From Alkalihalobacterium alkalinitrilicum (GTDB lineage: Bacteria; Bacillota; Bacilli; Bacillales; Bacillaceae_F): DNA of 64,000 nucleotides. This document shows, piece after piece, positions 56,376 through 64,000 of this stretch. The position numbers and the translations under genes were made by a program. Position 1 is the first letter of the stretch; the number at the start of each line of letters is the position of its first letter. The notes beneath the pieces are model-generated. The model was given only the letters and a program-made list of their open reading frames with translations. It did no database searches and was not told the origin of the DNA. The stretch is from positions 589,809 through 653,808 of the forward strand of contig NZ_KV917368.1 in NCBI RefSeq assembly GCF_002019605.1. The letters are read 5' to 3'.

Positions 56376-57880
56376 CAGTAGCCTTGCATCGATGTAGTTA
56401 TTTTGAATATATGTATTATTTTTACATCTTGTTTTATGGATAAAATGAAAAACAGAGAACAGGGTATTACATTGACCTTGTTCCCTTTTTTTTCCTTTTT
56501 AATAATTACCTAGTTTTCTCTCATTTTTTCTTTTACTTTTCTTGGGTTTATCTTTCACCAAAGCAACGTTTCCAAACGACGGTGTTTTCTTCTCAATTGG
56601 AATAGGGACTTTCTGTCTCCCTCTCGATTTTCGCTTCTTTTTTAATCGTAATGCCTTTTTAAACGAACTGACCGTTTTATAAAGGTAGGTTTGTAGTATC
56701 CGAAAGAATTCCCATGGCGTCTTTTTAGAATCAGCCTCTAGCTTCACAATGAGTGAAAGTCCATATGCTATAAGAGCTAAAAACATCTGATTCCAGATAC
56801 CCTGCGGCTTCGTACTCCAGATCTTTGTTAATTTAAGATGCTGCTTAATCCATTTGAAAAATAATTCAATGACCCAACGATATCGATAAATGTCCATTAC
56901 TTGTTGGGCGGTAAGATCAAATCTGGTGGTTAGGATTCGATAGGTTCTTTCTTTTTCATCCACAAACTCAATATACCTTACTGGTATTTTAGATATACCG
57001 TATAATACTTTGGCATCCTGAATGACCGATGGGTGAGATGGTTTATAATCTTCTAATGTATATAAACGAAGAGCCTTAGTGATCCGAACTACGAATGATA
57101 TTCCTTTCTCTTGCCAATCCATTAAATTGTGCTTTGAAGGATAGCCCCGGTCCATTACGTGAGTGGTATCTAATTCCTCTATTAAGATATCTGAGCTTTC
57201 AAAATCACTTACGGTTCCTGTTGAGGGAACGATTTTATCTGGAAATGCGATGTCTGGTGAAACAACTTTTAATCTTGTATGCATTTTGACGGCATTATGA
57301 CCTTTTGAAATAAATGCCCAGTCACATAATTGTTCTGGCAATCTAATTTCCGTAGAATCAACGATACTTAAAAGTCCAATTCCGTCTGGTAATCCTTGAT
57401 TCGATTGGGTTAGCTGGTTGAGCTTCTGAACCACTTTAATAAAAAGTTTCTGAACTAATTCTGTTGGAAGGTCATTGATCCGTCGGCTAAGCTGAGAGCC
57501 ACTGATTTCAGAAACACCAATCTCTTTTTGTAGCTTCGGATATGCAGCTAGTTTTTCTTCCGTGTGAGCATATGAACTCCATTGATCTAACTGTGCAGCT
57601 ACAAAAATTTTTAATAGCGATTTTGTAGAAAGCTTATACTTCCCGTAATCTAGTAAAGGACATTCAAAATCCTCTAACGGAAGAAGGGATAAGCATTGAC
57701 AAATGAGCATTTCTCGACCTATACTTTTATTACTCATTGTTAAAACTCCTTTGTAGAAGACTTGTTTGTTTAAGGGAACAAAACAAGGTCTATAACTTCT
57801 ACAATAGGAGTTTTTTCTTTGCCTGTAAATACTATAATATTACTTTTCTGTAATTTTTTTAAAGTCATGCAAGGCTACTG
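56376..57880. mobile_element. IS4-family element with 14-bp terminal repeats and 9-bp target duplication
   Basis: CAGTAGCCTTGCAT at 56376-56389 is repeated inverted at 57867-57880. The nonamer GGACAGACC directly precedes the left end (56367-56375) and follows the right end (57881-57889). Length 1505 bp. It encodes one complete transposase on the minus strand. The clean ends and duplication mark a recent insertion. Confidence 0.93.
56499..57737 (-). CDS. IS4-family transposase (IS4Bsu1-like)
   Basis: 412 residues. DDE motifs: IVDSTEIRLPE (first Asp), VMDRGYPSKHN (second Asp), and the Y-(2)-R-(3)-E-(6)-K signature YRYRWVIELFFKWIKQHL. N-terminal DUF4372-like helical region, basic C-terminal tail (KKKRKSRGRQK). 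Frame is intact. AAAGGAG precedes the ATG at 57737. Confidence 0.94.
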   Translation of the reverse strand: MSNKSIGREMLICQCLSLLPLEDFECPLLDYGKYKLSTKSLLKIFVAAQLDQWSSYAHTEEKLAAYPKLQKEIGVSEISGSQLSRRINDLPTELVQKLFIKVVQKLNQLTQSNQGLPDGIGLLSIVDSTEIRLPEQLCDWAFISKGHNAVKMHTRLKVVSPDIAFPDKIVPSTGTVSDFESSDILIEELDTTHVMDRGYPSKHNLMDWQEKGISFVVRITKALRLYTLEDYKPSHPSVIQDAKVLYGISKIPVRYIEFVDEKERTYRILTTRFDLTAQQVMDIYRYRWVIELFFKWIKQHLKLTKIWSTKPQGIWNQMFLALIAYGLSLIVKLEADSKKTPWEFFRILQTYLYKTVSSFKKALRLKKKRKSRGRQKVPIPIEKKTPSFGNVALVKDKPKKSKRKNERKLGNY

Positions 57881-57897
57881 GGACAGACCCTTCTACG

Positions 57898-58353
57898 TAT
57901 GGGCACGAATGTATCTCTTTTGTTCCTGCTTTCTCCTAATTTTTACCTCGTATGAGAACGAATGCATCTCTTTTGTTCCTGCTTTCTCCTAATTTTTACC
58001 TCGTATGAGAACGAATGCATCTCTTTTGTTCCTGCTTTCTCCTAATTCTTACCTCGTATGAGAACGAAAGCATCTCATTCGTTCCTGCTTTCTCCTAATT
58101 TTTACCTCGTATGGGCACGAAAGCATCCCTTACGTTCCTGCCTTCTCCTAATTTTTAACTCATTTGGGCACGAAAGCATCTCATTTGTTCCTGCTTTTTC
58201 CTAATTTTTACCTCGTATGGGCACGAATGCATCCCTTACGTTCCTGTCTTCTCCTAATTTTTAACTCATTTGGGCACGAATGCATCTCATTCGTTCCTGG
58301 TTTCTCCTAATTTTTATCTTTTATGGGCATGAAAGCATCTAGTTATAATGACC
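57898..58353. repeat. tandem array, 53-bp unit, about 8.6 copies
   Basis: Units start TATGGGCACGAATG (or TTTGGGCACG, TATGAGAACG), continue with CATCTC, TTCGTTCCTGCTTTCTCCTAA and end TTTTTACCTCG. Eight full copies start at 57898, 57951, 58004, 58057, 58110, 58163, 58216 and 58269, with a ninth cut at about 58353. Several units contain GAACGAAAGCATCTCATTCG then TTC, an inverted repeat. Directly precedes a truncated ATPase gene. Confidence 0.92.
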
Positions 58354-58363
58354 AAACACCTGA

Positions 58364-59020
58364 TTGAAAAAGGTAGCTGTGGAGATGTTTACAGATATGC
58401 TGGCAGAAGTGAGAAAATACGGTGAAGGCTTAATCATTACTGACCAAATCCCTAATAAACTAGCAATCGAAGTGTTGAAAAATACGAACACGAAAATCAT
58501 TCATCGACTGTTTGCTAAAGACGATAAAGAAGTCATTGGTGATACGATGTTGATGGATGAAAAACAAAAACAATTTCTATCTAGTTTACATGTCGGTGAA
58601 GCGATTAAATTCAAAGAAGGTCTTCATAAGCCGATGCATATTCATGTTCAACGAAGAACAGACACGGTTAACAATGAGTTAGAAGATGAAACGCTTTGGC
58701 AGATTGGCCAAAAGCAAATGAACGACTATAAAACAAGCTTCCATCCACTTGGCTCAAGATTAGGATTAGCGATACCCCAATGTAAGCGATTAGACGAGCT
58801 CTACGACAAGCTTAGCGATACATTATCAAAAGTGCGAGTCAATAAGTTAGCAGACGAAGAATGGCTTGCTTTTAACGATGAAATCACTTCGTTTGCCCAT
58901 TCGTTAAATCTTTCTTCTGAGGGGTTATGGAAAGAGCTCATTCGTCAATATAGTTTGGACAATGGATTTTTACGCGAGAACGATTTTAATGAACCATTAA
59001 TTATTTATAGAGCCGATTAA
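58364..59020 (+). pseudogene. C-terminal fragment of HerA/VirB4-like ATPase
   Basis: The 218-codon frame opens in the middle of a protein: VEMFTDMLAEVRKYGEGLIITDQIPNKLAIEVLKNTNTKIIHRLF and IGDTMLMDEKQKQFL correspond to the region after Walker B and the arginine-finger helix of HerA-type (DUF87) hexameric ATPases. Walker A and B regions are absent: the array at 57898-58353 takes their place. TTG 58364 could act as a start but lacks a good site. C-terminal part (to YRAD) appears intact. Likely relic of a translocase from a defence or conjugative locus. Confidence 0.7.
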
Positions 59021-59141
59021 AAAGAATAAACAAAAAATTTGCTATAATTCTTTTTGTTTATTCTTTATTTGCTGGAATAGCTGTTACAGGAATTTACTAT
59101 GTGTTTGTTTTCAATATTGGCTAACTTAAGGAGGATGAATT

Positions 59142-59711
59142 TTGGTTAAGTACCAGAGACAAAGAAATATACTTTTAGATTTAGCAGTTACTTTAGATGG
59201 ATTTATCGAAGGACCAAAAGGGGAAGTAGACTGGTGCATAATGGATTCCGATATGGACTTCAATAATTTCTTAAATCAAATAGATACTATTTTATATGGA
59301 AGAAAAAGTTATGATTTATGGGGGCAATATAAACCTGACACTAAAGTTTCTGATACAGAAAAAGAAATTTGGGGATTGGTCCAAAGTAAAGAGAAATACG
59401 TGTTTTCAAAAACACAAAAAAAGTCCGAAGATAACGTTACATTTATAAATGAAAATATTGAGGAAGAAATAATCAAATTAAAGAATAAGCCTGGTAAAGA
59501 CATTTGGCTCTTTGGTGGGGCAAGTCTTATTATAACCTTAATAAATTTAGGGCTTGTAGATGAATTTAGATTATCTGTTCACCCTATTATTTTGGGAGAA
59601 GGAAAACCCCTGTTTATTGACATTAAGCATAGGGTGAATCTAAAACTGGTTGAAACAAAAAGGTTTTCCTCTGGTGTAGTTCAACTATGTTATCAGCTTA
59701 ATGAGAAGTGA
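59142..59711 (+). CDS. dihydrofolate reductase-family protein (RibD C-terminal type)
   Basis: 189 residues. LDLAVTLDGFIEGPKGEVDW, TILYGRKSYDLW, YVFSKTQ, DIWLFGGASLIITLINLGLVDEFRLSVHPIILGEGKPLF match the YyaP/YwjB group of RibD_C/DHFR-like reductases. Start TTG 59142 follows AAGGAGG by seven bases. Substrate unknown. Terminator follows. Confidence 0.9.
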   Translation: MVKYQRQRNILLDLAVTLDGFIEGPKGEVDWCIMDSDMDFNNFLNQIDTILYGRKSYDLWGQYKPDTKVSDTEKEIWGLVQSKEKYVFSKTQKKSEDNVTFINENIEEEIIKLKNKPGKDIWLFGGASLIITLINLGLVDEFRLSVHPIILGEGKPLFIDIKHRVNLKLVETKRFSSGVVQLCYQLNEK

Positions 59712-59754
59712 AAATAAATCTGATTGTGAAATGATGTCCTTCAACTAACAGAGA

Positions 59755-59785
59755 GCGTTTCTTTATAAGGCAGGAACGCTTTTTT
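59755..59785 (+). terminator. rho-independent terminator
   Basis: GCGTTTCT pairs with AGGAACGC (59755-59762 with 59772-59779), then a T run. Shares GGCAGGAACG with the hairpin at 60601. Confidence 0.82.
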
Positions 59786-59891
59786 ACGAACGAGCAGGTT
59801 ACTTTAATTAGACACAACAGAAGTATTTCGATTGTACATAAGGAAAATATATCAATAAAGAACCATTAAATTTATGTAAGTAGGTGAAAGA

Positions 59892-60101
59892 GTGGAAAGT
59901 GATATTTATATAAAAGATACACCAGCGTTAATCTTTTTTGGCTTGGTTTTTACTATCATTTTCGGACTATGGTTAAAACGAAGGGCAAAATCGTTTGATT
60001 TTAATAACAGAAGCAAATTCTACTTCCTTTTTGATAATTATGAATTAGTCGGTGGATTACTTATTGGTGTAGGATTATTATTTATTGCTATTTTTCTATA
60101 A
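59892..60101 (+). CDS. small two-helix membrane protein
   Basis: 69 residues: a hydrophobic helix near 12-27 (ALIFFGLVFTIIFGLWL), a polar loop with basic residues, and a second helix at the C-terminus (LVGGLLIGVGLLFIAIFL). GTG 59892 follows AGGTGA. Not recognised; the spacing to the next gene is 60 bases. Confidence 0.6.
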   Translation: MESDIYIKDTPALIFFGLVFTIIFGLWLKRRAKSFDFNNRSKFYFLFDNYELVGGLLIGVGLLFIAIFL

Positions 60102-60165
60102 GAATTTATTAAAGTAACGAACCTACTTCTTATAGTTAAAGAATGAATAAAAGAGGTGAGTGGAA

Positions 60166-60576
60166 ATGAGTTTAGCTAGTTATATTGGTTGTAATATAGC
60201 ATTACCTATTACCGCTGATGAATATTCCGATGATTCTTTATATATTGGAGGGTGTTTTGCGGGCGATGAAGAATTGCAAAATGTAAAGAAATATCAGTTT
60301 ACTACTTCCTATGTTTATGAAGTATCAAGTCATTGGGGCATTAAGATTTCTGATTATACCACTCCAGAAATTTGTGATGAATCGAAAAAGAAGCTACTAG
60401 AACTATGTAAAAGAATGGATGGTTATCTTAAACAGGGTGATTATTTTGAGTTGTATAGTTGTTGGGTAGGAGAAGAAGATGAAAAGCGAGAGGGTGAACT
60501 AATATTACAAATGAAGAGCTTTGATATAGACCAGATTGAAATACCCGAAAAAACGTTAGTTAGATTTGAAAAATGA
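60166..60576 (+). CDS. hypothetical protein, 136 residues
   Basis: Soluble, acidic (MSLASYIGCNIALPIT opening; IKISDYTTPEICDESKKKLLELCKRM, YFELYSCWVGEEDEKREGELIL and FDIDQIEIPEKTLVRFEK). The layout recalls small immunity-type or YxiM-neighbour proteins, but I cannot name a family. ATG 60166 with AGAGGTGAG upstream. Terminator downstream at 60601. Confidence 0.6.
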   Translation: MSLASYIGCNIALPITADEYSDDSLYIGGCFAGDEELQNVKKYQFTTSYVYEVSSHWGIKISDYTTPEICDESKKKLLELCKRMDGYLKQGDYFELYSCWVGEEDEKREGELILQMKSFDIDQIEIPEKTLVRFEK

Positions 60577-60600
60577 ATTTCTTTCTTGAACAAACGGATG

Positions 60601-60630
60601 CGTTTCTGGAACAAGCAGGAACGTTTTTTT
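60601..60630 (+). terminator. rho-independent terminator
   Basis: CGTTTCTG pairs with CAGGAACG (one G-U pair; 60601-60608 with 60616-60623), then seven Ts. Confidence 0.82.
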
Positions 60631-60701
60631 GATTAAAGGGGAGGATACTTCAATGGATTTTGATATATGCAGAAAAATATAACTGATAGGGAGGGTTTGA
60701 A

Positions 60702-60836
60702 TTGAAGAAAATAGTTTTTATCTTAATTCTACTTTTAATTATTACAAGTATCTATACTTTTAAGAACTATGATGAATTAAGATATATTAATCTAACTGGG
60801 GGGACCTCTTTCATAAAAATGATAGCGGATGGTTAA
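60702..60836 (+). pseudogene. truncated membrane/secreted protein N-terminus
   Basis: TTG 60702 with GGGAGGG opens MKKIVFILILLLIITSIYTF, a signal or anchor helix, then KNYDELRYINLTGGTSFIKM and a stop. From about 60795 the sequence instead encodes, in another phase, the MBL relic, so this is the 5' stump of a lost gene. Confidence 0.5.
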
Positions 60837-61240
60837 ATATCTTTCGAGAAGGTGTTGCGTCTATCCAACGATCTATAGAAAGTTTGGATCTGATGTCAAA
60901 GTTTCGAATTCATAAGGCATTTTCAGGACATGGAGCCCAAATAGAGCATCCAATGGTTGCCATTGATGCGGCTAGAACACGGTATGAAAAGTATCTTGAA
61001 ACGCCAGAAAAAATTTCATGGCATGCTGTTAAGAGAATTTTTGTATTCACGTTAATCATTTAAAATGGATTAGCAAAAGAAGAAGTTGATAATTACCTTA
61101 CTAAGTTGTGGTTGGTTCCAAGATTTTGCACGCTACTCTTTCCAACTTCAGCCAGAAGAATTTATTCAAGTTCTGCTCGCTGAAATGCTTCGTTCAGGAG
61201 CAGCAAGCTGGCACAGGTGTAATACTTTAAATCTTATACC
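60793..61240 (+). pseudogene. MBL-fold metallohydrolase C-terminal relic
   Basis: Three phases together read DLFHKNDSGWLNIFREGVAS, SKFRIHKAFSGHGAQIEHPM (the late His of MBL hydrolases), RTRYEKYLETPEK, GLAKEEVDNYLTKLW, FARYSFQLQPEEFIQVLLAE. At least two frameshifts (near 61062 and 61135) and loss of the N-terminal half. A terminator follows at 61339. Confidence 0.65.
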
Positions 61241-61290
61241 CAATCATCGCCATATTGGGGGCTATTTTGCATGCATTAATCATACATGAG

Positions 61291-61614
61291 TAAATGTCAA
61301 TTTCAGTTCCAGTCGTATTAGTCTTTTTTATCCAAAGGAGTGCTTCTGCAATCTTGCAGGAGCACTTTTTAAATAGATGGGGCCAGGGATCCAAATGCAT
61401 TACTTACTTTTAACGTTGAATTTCTCTTTTTCAATAACATCCTTCTTTTCAATAAATTAATAAATAAACAGTTGAAAAGTTTTACGGTTCATAATCTTAA
61501 TTAAACTCAATTGGTGATCACCACCATATTTGGTTCCTTTTTTAAATTGAGAAAATGCAAAAGATCGAAGAAAATAGGTAGCAGTGTGTCATTATTGATT
61601 TAGAAGGGCGTTGA
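61291..61614. other. spacer after MBL relic
   Basis: Holds the terminator at 61339-61371. Nothing else recognised. The last bases include AGAAGGGCG, the likely ribosome binding site of the acyltransferase relic. Confidence 0.5.
61339..61371 (+). terminator. rho-independent terminator
   Basis: AGTGCTTCTGCA pairs with TGCAGGAGCACT (one G-U pair, four-base loop) followed by Ts. Belonged to the MBL gene now decayed. Confidence 0.85.
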
Positions 61615-62343
61615 TTGCGTGGTACAAAAGATATAAAAGAAGTGTATTGGCTCCGGATCATTGCTTGTTTGAGTGTTGTGCTAACTCATGCTGCTAGTAG
61701 GGTCATATCAGATTTCTCTCTAACTGGAGATATACGTGTTGTCTATCGGACGCTTCAAATGATCTTGTTGTACGGAACGCCAATGTTTGTGTTGATTTCG
61801 ACTATTGTTATGACCCATGCATATAAAGAAAACATTCCGAAGGGTTTTCTATACAAGAGAATCAAATATATTTTAGTCCCGTATTTCATCATGGCGGCAT
61901 TTTATGCTGGTGATAAGTTCTATCGCTTTAACTGGACATTTAATGATTTTGCCAAGGAGCTTGGTTACAACTTGATTGGGCAATGGCATGGGTATTTTAT
62001 TTTAATTATTTTTCAGTTTTATTTATTACATTTACTATTTGTCAAATATTTAAGTAGATTCAATGCTACGCATGTATTAATGATTAGTTTTGTCATTAGC
62101 GTAGGGTATTGGGCAAGTTTTTACTTTTATTTTATAGATTACGTGAATCATTCTAGTTATTTAACGCTTTTCTTTTCAAGGATTTTGTTTGTCGGCTGGC
62201 TGTTTTATTATGTTGTTGCTTATTATTGTGGCAGAAACTATGAACGTTTTGTTGAAGTGCTGAATAGAAATTGGTTATTTATTATGCTCGGTACTATTCT
62301 ATCGCTTGGGCTCGTCCAAGCTATTTATCATTCTTCTTTGTAG
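61615..62343 (+). pseudogene. acyltransferase-3 family membrane protein, 3' truncated
   Basis: 242 codons from TTG 61615. Family landmarks: IKEVYWLRIIACLSVVLTHA (the first-helix RxxAxxxVxxxH pattern), a second helix LLYGTPMFVLISTIVM, RIKYILVPYFIMAAFY and further helices. Members are about 350-380 residues with ten helices; here the frame stops at six or seven. Shortly after comes an IS4 end (62485), so the 3' part was probably lost in a transposon-linked deletion. Confidence 0.75.
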
Positions 62344-62765
62344 TGTGGGTAATGGAGAGGTTTATCTAATGCAATATTTATACGCGAGTCAGTTTGCTAC
62401 TTTTCATTATCCGTTTAATAATATACAAGATATTCACGCTTTTCCTCCTTGTCACATAGGGGCGCTTTATTAATTGCAAAAAAATAAAACTAGGTAATTA
62501 TTAAAAAGGAAAAAAGGGAACAACGTCGTTGTAATACGCTGTTCACTTTTTTTATTTCACCTACAAAATAAAATGTAAAAGTAATACATATATTAAAAAT
62601 AACTACATCAATGGAGGGCTACTGAGACAGGCCCTGTTTTCTCTAGTTAAATAATAAATTCCAATATTCCTTCAATAAACAGATTTTCATAACAATCATT
62701 TTAATAGACTTTTATAGAGAAGTTGGTATAATTTTGAAGAATACTATTTTGGGGAGGGTACTAAA
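62344..62765. other. spacer with solo IS4 end
   Basis: The first 140 bases seem to be further acyltransferase decay. Bases 62485-62624 are an IS4 end (listed separately). The remaining 140 bases hold the DinB promoter region. Confidence 0.5.
62485..62624 (+). mobile_element. solo 3' end of the IS4-family element, diverged
   Basis: The sequence follows the complement of 56376-56520. It contains CTAGGTAATTATTAAAAAGG (the transposase stop codon region), AAGGGAACAA, AATACATATATT, AAATAACTACATC and ends GGGCTACTG. Only the last 140 bases are left, with scattered changes. It lies directly upstream of AGACAGGCCC, again a hairpin-repeat arm. Confidence 0.85.
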
Positions 62766-63224
62766 ATGAGTAAATTAATTAAACAACAATTTACGAGAAC
62801 AAGACGTGTTTTATCCGAAACATTAGAAGGGCTTTCACCTGAAGTGACTAATATTGTACCAGAAGGATTTAATAACAATATCAAATGGCAGGTAGGTCAT
62901 ATCTTAGTCGTTGCGGACCTGTTCTTGTTTAAAGGCCAAAACCAACTTCCAGCGAATTATATCGACATTTTTAAAGCTGGATCAAAACCAGCTGATTGGA
63001 CAGGAGATGTTCCTGAAGTAAAAACATTGCTTGAACAATTAAATGATCAATTGGTACGGATTAATGATATTCCTGAAGAGACGTTTAATCAAGCATTACC
63101 AAAACCGTTTCTAGGTAATGAAACATTTGGAGAATTAGCGGCAATGGGTGCTTTTCATGAAGCTTTGCATTTAGGGCAAATTCAAACACTTAAGCGACTG
63201 ATTGAAACTATTCAAGCTAAATAA
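62766..63224 (+). CDS. DinB-family protein (metal-binding four-helix)
   Basis: 152 residues. DinB/YfiT fold: KLIKQQFTRTRRVLSETLEGL, then WQVGHILVVADLFL (first metal His), and GAFHEALHLGQIQTLKRLI (second and third His). Complete three-His metal site. Function of DinB-like proteins is mostly unknown; some are thiol transferases. GGGGAGGG precedes the ATG. Followed by a terminator. Confidence 0.9.
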   Translation: MSKLIKQQFTRTRRVLSETLEGLSPEVTNIVPEGFNNNIKWQVGHILVVADLFLFKGQNQLPANYIDIFKAGSKPADWTGDVPEVKTLLEQLNDQLVRINDIPEETFNQALPKPFLGNETFGELAAMGAFHEALHLGQIQTLKRLIETIQAK

Positions 63225-63239
63225 GGTCAAGTAACGATA

Positions 63240-63282
63240 AATAACCACCATTACCTACTAGGTATTAGGTGGTTATTTTTTG
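63240..63282 (+). terminator. rho-independent terminator after dinB-like gene
   Basis: AATAACCACC pairs with GGTGGTTATT (63240-63249 with 63269-63278), followed by Ts. Confidence 0.85.
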
Positions 63283-63283
63283 C

Positions 63284-63320
63284 GCGCTAAAACAATGTTA
63301 ACTCAGTGGGGGACAGACCC
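63284..63320. repeat. GGGACAGACCC hairpin repeat, partial copy 4
   Basis: AAAACAATGTTAACTCAGTGG then GGGACAGACCC: the loop and right arm of the family, left arm missing or replaced by the terminator just before. Confidence 0.65.
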
Positions 63321-63480
63321 TGTTTCCTGTTTCCTGTTCAAGGATTAACCAATAAATCGTGAAACAACGCTGTGAAACAAGAATTTTCGGGTAGTCACAC
63401 AGTGAATTGCGCCCCTCTTAGTTGACAGGTATAAATTCGGGAACTTTTGACTATCACTAGGGTAAAAGGAGCGAATTTGA

Positions 63481-63774
63481 ATGTCTACTAATAAAACTAA
63501 TAACAGGTATTCACCCGAACTAAAACTTGAGGCTGTTACAAGAGTCCTAGCCGGTGAAAGTGTTAAGACTGTTGCGAAAGACTATGATGTTAAAGATCCT
63601 GACTATATCTATATATGGATTGAAAAATATGAAACTTATGGCGAAGCAGGCTTAAATAGAAAAATTAGAACCTATCGCAAAATCGATAAAGATCAACAAA
63701 TTAAAGAGCTGAAAATGGAGAATGAATTGCTAAAAAAGTACCTACAACTTCAAAGAAGGGAGGCAAAAGGTTAA
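63481..63774 (+). CDS. IS3-family transposase OrfA (second element)
   Basis: 97 residues. HTH: RYSPELKLEAVTRVLAGESVKTVAKDYDV then YIYIWIEKYETYGEAGL, followed by a leucine-zipper-like tail QQIKELKMENELLKKYLQLQ. Different from the element at 6.2 kb. AAAGGAGCG precedes the ATG. It ends by running into OrfB through a GGCAAAAGG slippery-like site. Confidence 0.9.
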   Translation: MSTNKTNNRYSPELKLEAVTRVLAGESVKTVAKDYDVKDPDYIYIWIEKYETYGEAGLNRKIRTYRKIDKDQQIKELKMENELLKKYLQLQRREAKG

Positions 63775-64000
63775 AGTTCGAAGCTATATATTTATTAAGG
63801 TCAAAATACCCCATCTCAAAAATGTGTGAAAATTTGGGGGTTACTAGAGCTGGCTACTATAAATATGTGAAAACTAAAAGAAAAAAGAAAAAGGAATCTC
63901 CCAAAGATAAACAGTTAAAGGAATATATTGGTATAAGTTATCATGACCATGATAAAAACTATGGGTATAGAAAAATACACGCAGAACTACGAGATAAGTA
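63771..64000 (+). CDS. IS3-family transposase OrfB, N-terminal part (continues past window)
   Basis: The frame -1 relative to OrfA reads LKFEAIYLLRSKYPISKMCENLGVTRAGYYKYV, typical OrfB opening, then HDHDKNYGYRKIHAELRD (HTH_21) to the window end. The catalytic core lies outside. It is probably made as an OrfAB frameshift product. Confidence 0.88.

Noticed and set aside
57898-58353. CRISPR array
   Set aside because: Units are directly abutting 53-bp tandem repeats without unique spacers, and there are no cas genes.

Overview
The window looks like the chromosome of a low-GC, Gram-positive, endospore-forming Bacillaceae member. It has strong AGGAGG-type ribosome binding sites, frequent TTG/GTG starts, a GerM-type spore lipoprotein, a paiA/paiB locus and Bacillus-type insertion sequences. 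I cannot name the genus. No rRNA, tRNA or CRISPR array was recognised.

Region 1 (1-6.2 kb) is about metals and cofactors. It starts with the 3' part of a cobalt-type nitrile hydratase alpha subunit and its activator gene. A small [2Fe-2S] thioredoxin-like ferredoxin follows, then a FecCD/BtuCD-like ABC importer whose operon also carries an unusual rubredoxin-methyltransferase fusion and a lipoprotein binding protein. Region 2 (6.2-10.4 kb) is damaged: an apparently intact IS3 element, then thiC read from a TPP riboswitch and terminator but interrupted by one in-frame TGA, then a glycerate kinase remnant fused to an ABC-ATPase fragment.

Region 3 (10.9-30.8 kb) is ordinary accessory chromosome: hydrolase/regulator pair, SRPBCC protein, tRNA-dihydrouridine synthase, methyltransferase, GerM-like lipoprotein, a VapBC-like toxin-antitoxin pair with a well-formed promoter, MFS and MMPL exporters, a two-component system, a MarR-paiA-paiB operon, a Dph6-like ATPase and small proteins.

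Region 4 (31.1-50.9 kb) is the most coherent and interesting part. It is a roughly 20-kb catabolic island that appears to be controlled by sigma-54. Near-consensus -24/-12 promoters precede an isovaleryl-/citronellyl-CoA-dehydrogenase-type operon, an acyl-CoA synthetase and a TRAP-type binding protein. The long operon encodes the dehydrogenase, a three-subunit biotin-dependent acyl-CoA carboxylase, a PECR-like SDR, a phosphotransacylase, an AtuA protein split into two genes, and an enoyl-CoA hydratase. Two acyl-CoA synthetases and two orphan DctP-type binding lipoproteins follow, together with a dedicated enhancer-binding protein (CBS-PAS-PAS-AAA+-Fis). Inference: uptake, activation and degradation of a 3-methyl-branched (isoprenoid-like) carboxylic acid in a Firmicute.

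Region 5 (51-64 kb) is a mobile-element and decay zone. It holds an IS91-type element with a zinc-ribbon passenger, an MFS exporter, a divergent TetR/SDR pair, and an IS4 element with a 9-bp target duplication inside a hairpin repeat. It also holds a 53-bp tandem array next to a truncated HerA-like ATPase, decayed MBL and acyltransferase genes, a solo IS4 end, a DinB protein and an IS3 element running off the end. Two dispersed repeat families recur across the window: a GGGACAGACCC hairpin and a CAACTGGCAGTAATACCCCC-type sequence.
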